Part shown: piece after piece, positions 60,201 to 64,000 of the stretch | How positions within the stretch are numbered: position 1 is the first letter of the stretch | Layout: each line of letters starts with the position of its first letter | Source: Protonemura montana | Taxonomy: Eukaryota > Arthropoda > Insecta > Plecoptera > Nemouridae | DNA length: 64,000 nucleotides | Assembly (NCBI GenBank): GCA_947568835.1 | Contig: OX387609.1 | Span: forward strand, 18,063,208-18,127,207 | Direction of reading: 5' to 3' | The notes under the pieces: generated by a model | What the model saw: only the letters and a program-made list of their open reading frames with translations | What the model was told of the DNA's origin: nothing | The model's database searches: none | Translations under genes and position numbers: made by a program

Positions 60201-63200
60201 TCCTGCCCCATGTCTTGCCCAAAGTCCTGCCCCATGTTCTTCCCCATGGCCTGCCCCATGTCCCGCCCGATGTCCTGCCCCATGTCCTCCCTTATGTCCA
60301 GTCCCATGTCCTGCCTCATGTCCTGCCCCATGTCCTGCCCCATGTCCTGTCCCATGACCTGCACCACATCCTGCCCCAAATCCCGTCGCGTGTCTGCCCC
60401 AAATCCTGCCCTATGTCCTGCCCCATGTCCTGCCCCATATCCTTTCCAATATTACGCCCCATGTCCTGTAACATGTCCTGCCCTATGTCATGCGCCAAGT
60501 CCTGCCCCATATCCTGCCCCATGTCCTACCCTATGTAATGCCCCAAGTCCTGCCTCATATCCTGTCCAATGTCCTGCCCAATATCCTGTCGCATGCATGC
60601 CTCATGTCTTGCCCAAAGTCTTGCCCCATGTCCTGTCCCATGTCTTGCCCCATGTCCTGCCCCAAGTCCTGTAGCATGTCCTGACCTTATTCCTGCCCCA
60701 TGTCCTGCCTTATTTCCTGCCCCATGTCCTGCCCCATGTCCTGCCCCATGTCTTGCCCAAAGTCCTGCCCCATGTCCTGCCACATGGCCTGCCCCAAGTC
60801 CCGCCCGATGTCCTGCCCCATGTCCTGTAACATGTCCTGCCCTATGTCATGCGCCAAGTCCTGCCCCATATCCTGCTACATGTCCTGCCCTATGTAATGC
60901 CCAATGTCCTGCACCATGTCCTGCCCTATGTCCTGGCCCATATCCTGCTCCATGTCCTGCCTCATATCCTATTCAATGTCCTGCCCTTTATCCTGTCGCA
61001 TGCATGACTCATGTTTTGTCCAAAGTCTTGCCCTATGTCCTGCCCCATGTTCTGCCCCATGTACAGCCCCATGTCCTGTCTCATGTCCTGTCCCATGTCC
61101 TTTCCCATTTTCTGCCTCATGTCCTGCTTGATGTCCTACCTCATGTCCTGCCCCTAGCTTTCCCAAAGTCCTGCCCCATGTCCTGCCTCATTTCCTGCCC
61201 CATGTCCTGCCATATGTCCTGACCCATGTCCTTCCCCATTTCCTGCCTCATGTCCTGCCCCATGTCCTGCCCCATGTCCTGCCTTATGTCTTGCCAAAAG
61301 TCCTGCCCCATTTCTTACCCTAATTCCCGCCCCATGTCCTGCCCCATGTCCTGCCCCATATCCTGCCCCATGTCCTGCCCCATGTCCTGCCAAATGTCAA
61401 AACGCATGTCCTGCCCCATGTCCAGTAACATGTCCCGCCCGATGCCCTGCCCTATGTCCTGCCCCATGTTCTGTACAATTTCATGCCCCATGTCTTTGCG
61501 CATGACCTGTCCTATGTCATGTTACATGTCCCGCCCGATGTCCTGCCCATTGTCCTGTCCCATGACATTCACCATATCCTGCCCCAAGTCCCGTCGCATG
61601 TCCTGCCCAATATCCTTTCCAAAATTCGCCCCATGTCCTGTAACATGTCCTGCCCTATGTCATGCGCCAAGTCCTGCCCCATATCCTGCCACATGTTCTA
61701 CCCTATGTAATGCCCCAAGTCCTGCACCATGCCCGCATGTCCTGCGTCTTGTCCAGTAACATGTCCCGCCCGATTTGCTGCCCTACGTCCTGCCCCATAT
61801 CCTGCCCCATGTCCTGACCCTTATCCTTCCCCATGTCCTGCCTCATGTCCTGCCACTTGTCCTGTCGCATGTCATTCCTTATGTCCTGCCCCATGTCCTA
61901 CCCCATGGACAGCCCCATGTCCTGACCCTTATTTCCTGCCCCATGTCCTGCCCCATGTCCTGCCCCATGTCTTGCCAAAAGTCCTGTCCCAAGTCCTGCC
62001 CCATATCCTGCCCCATGTCCTGCCCCAAGTCTTTTCATGACCTAACCTTATTCCTGCCCCATGTCCTGCCCCATGTGCTGATCCATGTCCTTCCCTAATG
62101 TCCTGCCCCATGTTCTGTACTATTTCATGCCTATGTCCTGTCGCATGTCCTGCCCTATAACCTGTTACATGTCCCGCCCAATGTCCTGCCCCATGTCCTG
62201 CCTCATATCCAGTCCCATGTCCTGCCTCATGTCCTGCCCCTTTCCTGCCCCATGTCCTGTCCCATGACCTGCACCATATCCTGCTCGAAATCCCGTCGCA
62301 TGTCCTGCCCCAAATCTTGCCTCATGTCCTGCCTCATGTCCTGTCCTATATCTTTTCCAATATTATGCCCCATGTCCTGCCCCATGTCCTGGCGCATATT
62401 CTGCTCCATGTCCTGCCTCATAGTCTGTCCAATGTTCTGCCCTATATCCTGTCGCATGCATGCCTCATGTCTTGCCCAAAGTCATGTCCCATGTCCTGCC
62501 CTAATTCCTGCCCCATGTCCTGCCCCATGTCCTGCCCCATATCCTGCCCCATGTCCTGCCCCATGTCCTGCCAAATGTCAAAACGCATGTCCTGCCCCAT
62601 GTACTGCCCCACGTCCTGGCCCATATCCTGCTTCACGTCCTGCTAGATATCCTGTCCAATGTCCTGCCCTATATCCAGTTGCATGCATGCCTTATGTCTT
62701 GTCCAAAGTCTTGACCCATGTCCTGCCCCATGTCCTGCTCCGTGTCCTGCCCCAAGTCCTGTCCCATGTCCTGCCTTAACTCCTGCCCCATGTCCTGCCG
62801 TTTTTTCTGCCCCGTGTTTTGCCCCATGTCCTGCCCCATGTCTTGCCCTATGTGCTGCCCCATTTCCTGCCCCATATCCTTTCCTATTTTATGCTCCATG
62901 TCCTGTAACATGTCCTGACCTATGTCATGCGGCAAGGCCTGCCCCATATCCTGCCCCATGTCCTGCCCTATGTAATGCCCAATGTCCTGCACAATGTCCT
63001 GCCCCACGTCCTGGCCCATATCCTGCTTCATGTCCTGCTACATATCCTGTCCAATGTCCTGCCCTATATCCTGTCGCATGCATGCCTCATGTCTTGCCCA
63101 AAGTCCTGCCCCATGTGCTGCCCCATGTCCTGCCCCATGTCCTTCCCTAATGTCCTGCCCCAAGTTCTATACCATTTCACGCCCCATGTCCTGTCGCATG

Positions 63201-63683
63201 TCCTGCCCTATGTCCTGTAACATGCCCCGCCCGATGTCCTGCCCCATGTCCTGCCCCATGTCTTGCCAAAAGTCCTGTCCCATGTCCTGCCGCATATCCT
63301 GCCCCATGTCCTGCCCCAAGTCTTTTCATGACCTAACCTTATTCCTGCCCCATGTCCTGCCCCATGTGCTGATCCATGTCCTTCCTTTATGTCCTGCCCC
63401 ATGTTCTGTACTTTTTCATGCCTATGTCCTGTCGCATGTTCTGCCCTATGTCCTGTAACATGTCCTGCCCTATGTCATGCGCCAAGTCCTGCCCCATATC
63501 CTGCCACATGTTCTACCATATGTAAAGCCCCAAGTCCTGCACCATGCCCGCATGTCCTGCCCCTTGTCCAGTAACATGTCCCGCCCGATGTGCTGCCCTA
63601 CGTCCTGCCCCATATCCTGCCCCATGTCCTGACCCTTATCCTTCCCCATGTCCTGCCTCATGTCTTGCCCCATGTCCTGACCC
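57217..63683. repeat. Delta HOR, unit D3 (6,467 bp)
   Basis: This is the third delta copy. It lacks D2's extra 12-bp monomer and has lost 48 bp (four monomers, including the CATCACC variant) near 62,390. The 12 and 48 bp losses together account for the 60-bp difference from D2. Palindromic monomers lie at 58353, 59037, 60591, 60998, 62454, 62681 and 63076. Confidence 0.92.
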
Positions 63684-64000
63684 ATGGCCTGCCCCATGTC
63701 CTGCTCCGTGTCCTGCCCCAAGTCCTGTCCCATGTCCTGCCTTAACTCCTGCCCCATGTCCTGCCGTTTTTTCTCTCCCGTGTCCTGCCCCATGTCCTGC
63801 CCCATGTCTTGCCCTATGTTCTGCCCCATTTCCTGCCCAATATCCTTTCCTATTTTATGCTCCATGTCCCGTAACATGTCCTGACCTATGTCATTCAGCA
63901 AGGCCTGCCCCATATCCTGCCCCATGTCCTGCCCTATGTAATGCCCAATGTCCTGCACAATGTCCTGCCCCACGTCCTGGCCTATATCCTGCTTCATGTC
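63684..64000. repeat. Partial delta segment after an internal jump
   Basis: A fourth unit should begin at 63684, but after ATGGCCTGCCCCAT the text matches 62,732 onward (offset 966), not 57,231. The match continues to the window end with several substitutions, such as TTTTTTCTCTCC near 63,770 and CATTCAGCAAG near 63,892. So either a 966-bp sub-duplication or a different delta variant begins here. Confidence 0.8.

Larger units (their letters stand above)
1242..63085. repeat. About 54 dispersed 11-bp monomers with palindrome CATGCATG
   Basis: The monomer ATGCATGCCTC (11 bp) replaces a 12-bp one, usually preceded by TGTCGC and followed by ATGTCTTGCCC. It contains the 10-bp palindrome GCATGCATGC; a few copies end in A or T. 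Starts of the GCATGCATG core are 1242, 1756, 2367, 4905, 5528, 8069, 8583, 9194, 11732, 12246, 12701, 15090, 16669, 17221, 18598, 19065, 19615, 22315, 23894, 24218, 24770, 26147, 26614, 27164, 29567, 31146, 31470, 32966, 33433, 39915, 40515, 42768, 43307, 45311, 45995, 47549, 47956, 49460, 49687, 50082, 51838, 52522, 54076, 54483, 55987, 56214, 56609, 58353, 59037, 60591, 60998, 62454, 62681 and 63076. Gamma has none. Each one moves the register by one base. I counted by eye and may have missed some. Confidence 0.85.
1..64000. repeat. Continuous 12-bp satellite array filling the window
   Basis: From first to last base the sequence is built of ATGTCCTGCCCC and close variants. Common variants are ATG to AAG, ATA or TTG at the start, CCTG to CTTG, TCTG or CCAG in the middle, and CCCC to CCTC, CCCA or TCCC at the end. 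The + strand is C-rich and pyrimidine-rich and the - strand carries GGGG and GG tracts. Perfect consensus runs are short: the longest I saw is about five monomers (19844-19903 and its copy at 27393-27452). The array is therefore old at monomer level. Above the monomer level it is organised into multi-kilobase higher-order repeats. I saw no unique sequence, rRNA, tRNA, transposon end or long poly-A. A eukaryotic satellite is by far the best explanation; the species cannot be told. Confidence 0.97.

Noticed and set aside
50690..63683. Assembly duplication as the explanation for D2 and D3
   Set aside because: Not excluded, but D2 and D3 differ by a 12-bp monomer, a 48-bp deletion and scattered substitutions, which a simple artefactual duplicate would not show. 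Read depth would settle it.
1..64000. CRISPR array
   Set aside because: Repeats are directly adjacent 12-mers with no unique spacers of constant length and no cas genes.
1..64000. p53-type half-site (GGACATG on the - strand) in each monomer
   Set aside because: The left quarter-site fits, but the right side is GGG where pyrimidines are required, so full half-sites are not formed by the consensus.
1..64000. Transposon, retroelement or endogenous virus remnants, tRNA or rRNA genes
   Set aside because: I saw no non-satellite stretch longer than about 30 bp, no terminal inverted repeats or target duplications, no poly-A, and nothing resembling tRNA or rRNA landmarks on either strand.

Overview
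The whole 64 kb window is one uninterrupted satellite (tandem-repeat) array. I found no unique-sequence island, gene, RNA gene or mobile element. The basic monomer is 12 bp, ATGTCCTGCCCC on the + strand (GGGGCAGGACAT on the - strand), repeated about 5,300 times with many point variants and a minority of monomers of 5-14 bp. This is a C-rich strand: the consensus is half C, one sixth G and three quarters pyrimidine. It looks like a large heterochromatic, subtelomeric or centromeric-type array of a eukaryote from a long-read assembly. Nothing in the window identifies the species or chromosome.

The monomers are organised into long higher-order repeats (HORs), which I call alpha, beta, gamma and delta. 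(1) Alpha, 1-12,749: units of 3,663 bp (A) and 3,164 bp (B) alternate, giving a 6,827 bp dimer, followed by a third A/B-type unit. (2) Beta, 12,750-33,650: three units of 7,225, 7,549 and about 6,127 bp (the last truncated). The first ~1.1 kb of each is shared with alpha. (3) Gamma, 33,651-39,476: a short HOR of 2,079, 1,874 and about 1,873 bp. (4) A mosaic, 39,477-44,131, made of delta-, beta- and alpha-like pieces. (5) Delta, 44,132-63,683: three units of 6,558, 6,527 and 6,467 bp. The last 317 bp (63,684-64,000) jump back to an internal delta segment.

Neighbouring units of one family are almost identical, while the monomers inside a unit differ a lot. That is the usual signature of recent amplification of multi-kilobase units over an old 12-bp array. 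Many length differences between copies are whole numbers of 12-bp monomers (12, 48, 60, 156, 228, 324 and 552 bp), as expected from unequal exchange in register. Others (43, 179, 205, 297 and 502 bp) are not.

The many long open frames on both strands are an artefact of the repeat. Twelve is a multiple of three and the consensus has no stop in any frame, so the six frames read as Met-Ser-Cys-Pro, Cys-Pro-Ala-Pro, Val-Leu-Pro-His, Met-Gly-Gln-Asp, Gly-Ala-Gly-His and Gly-Arg-Thr-Trp repeats. I annotate no CDS. The most distinctive recurring element is an 11-bp monomer carrying the palindrome CATGCATG. It occurs about 54 times, shifts the 12-bp register by one base each time, and marks fixed places in the HORs.
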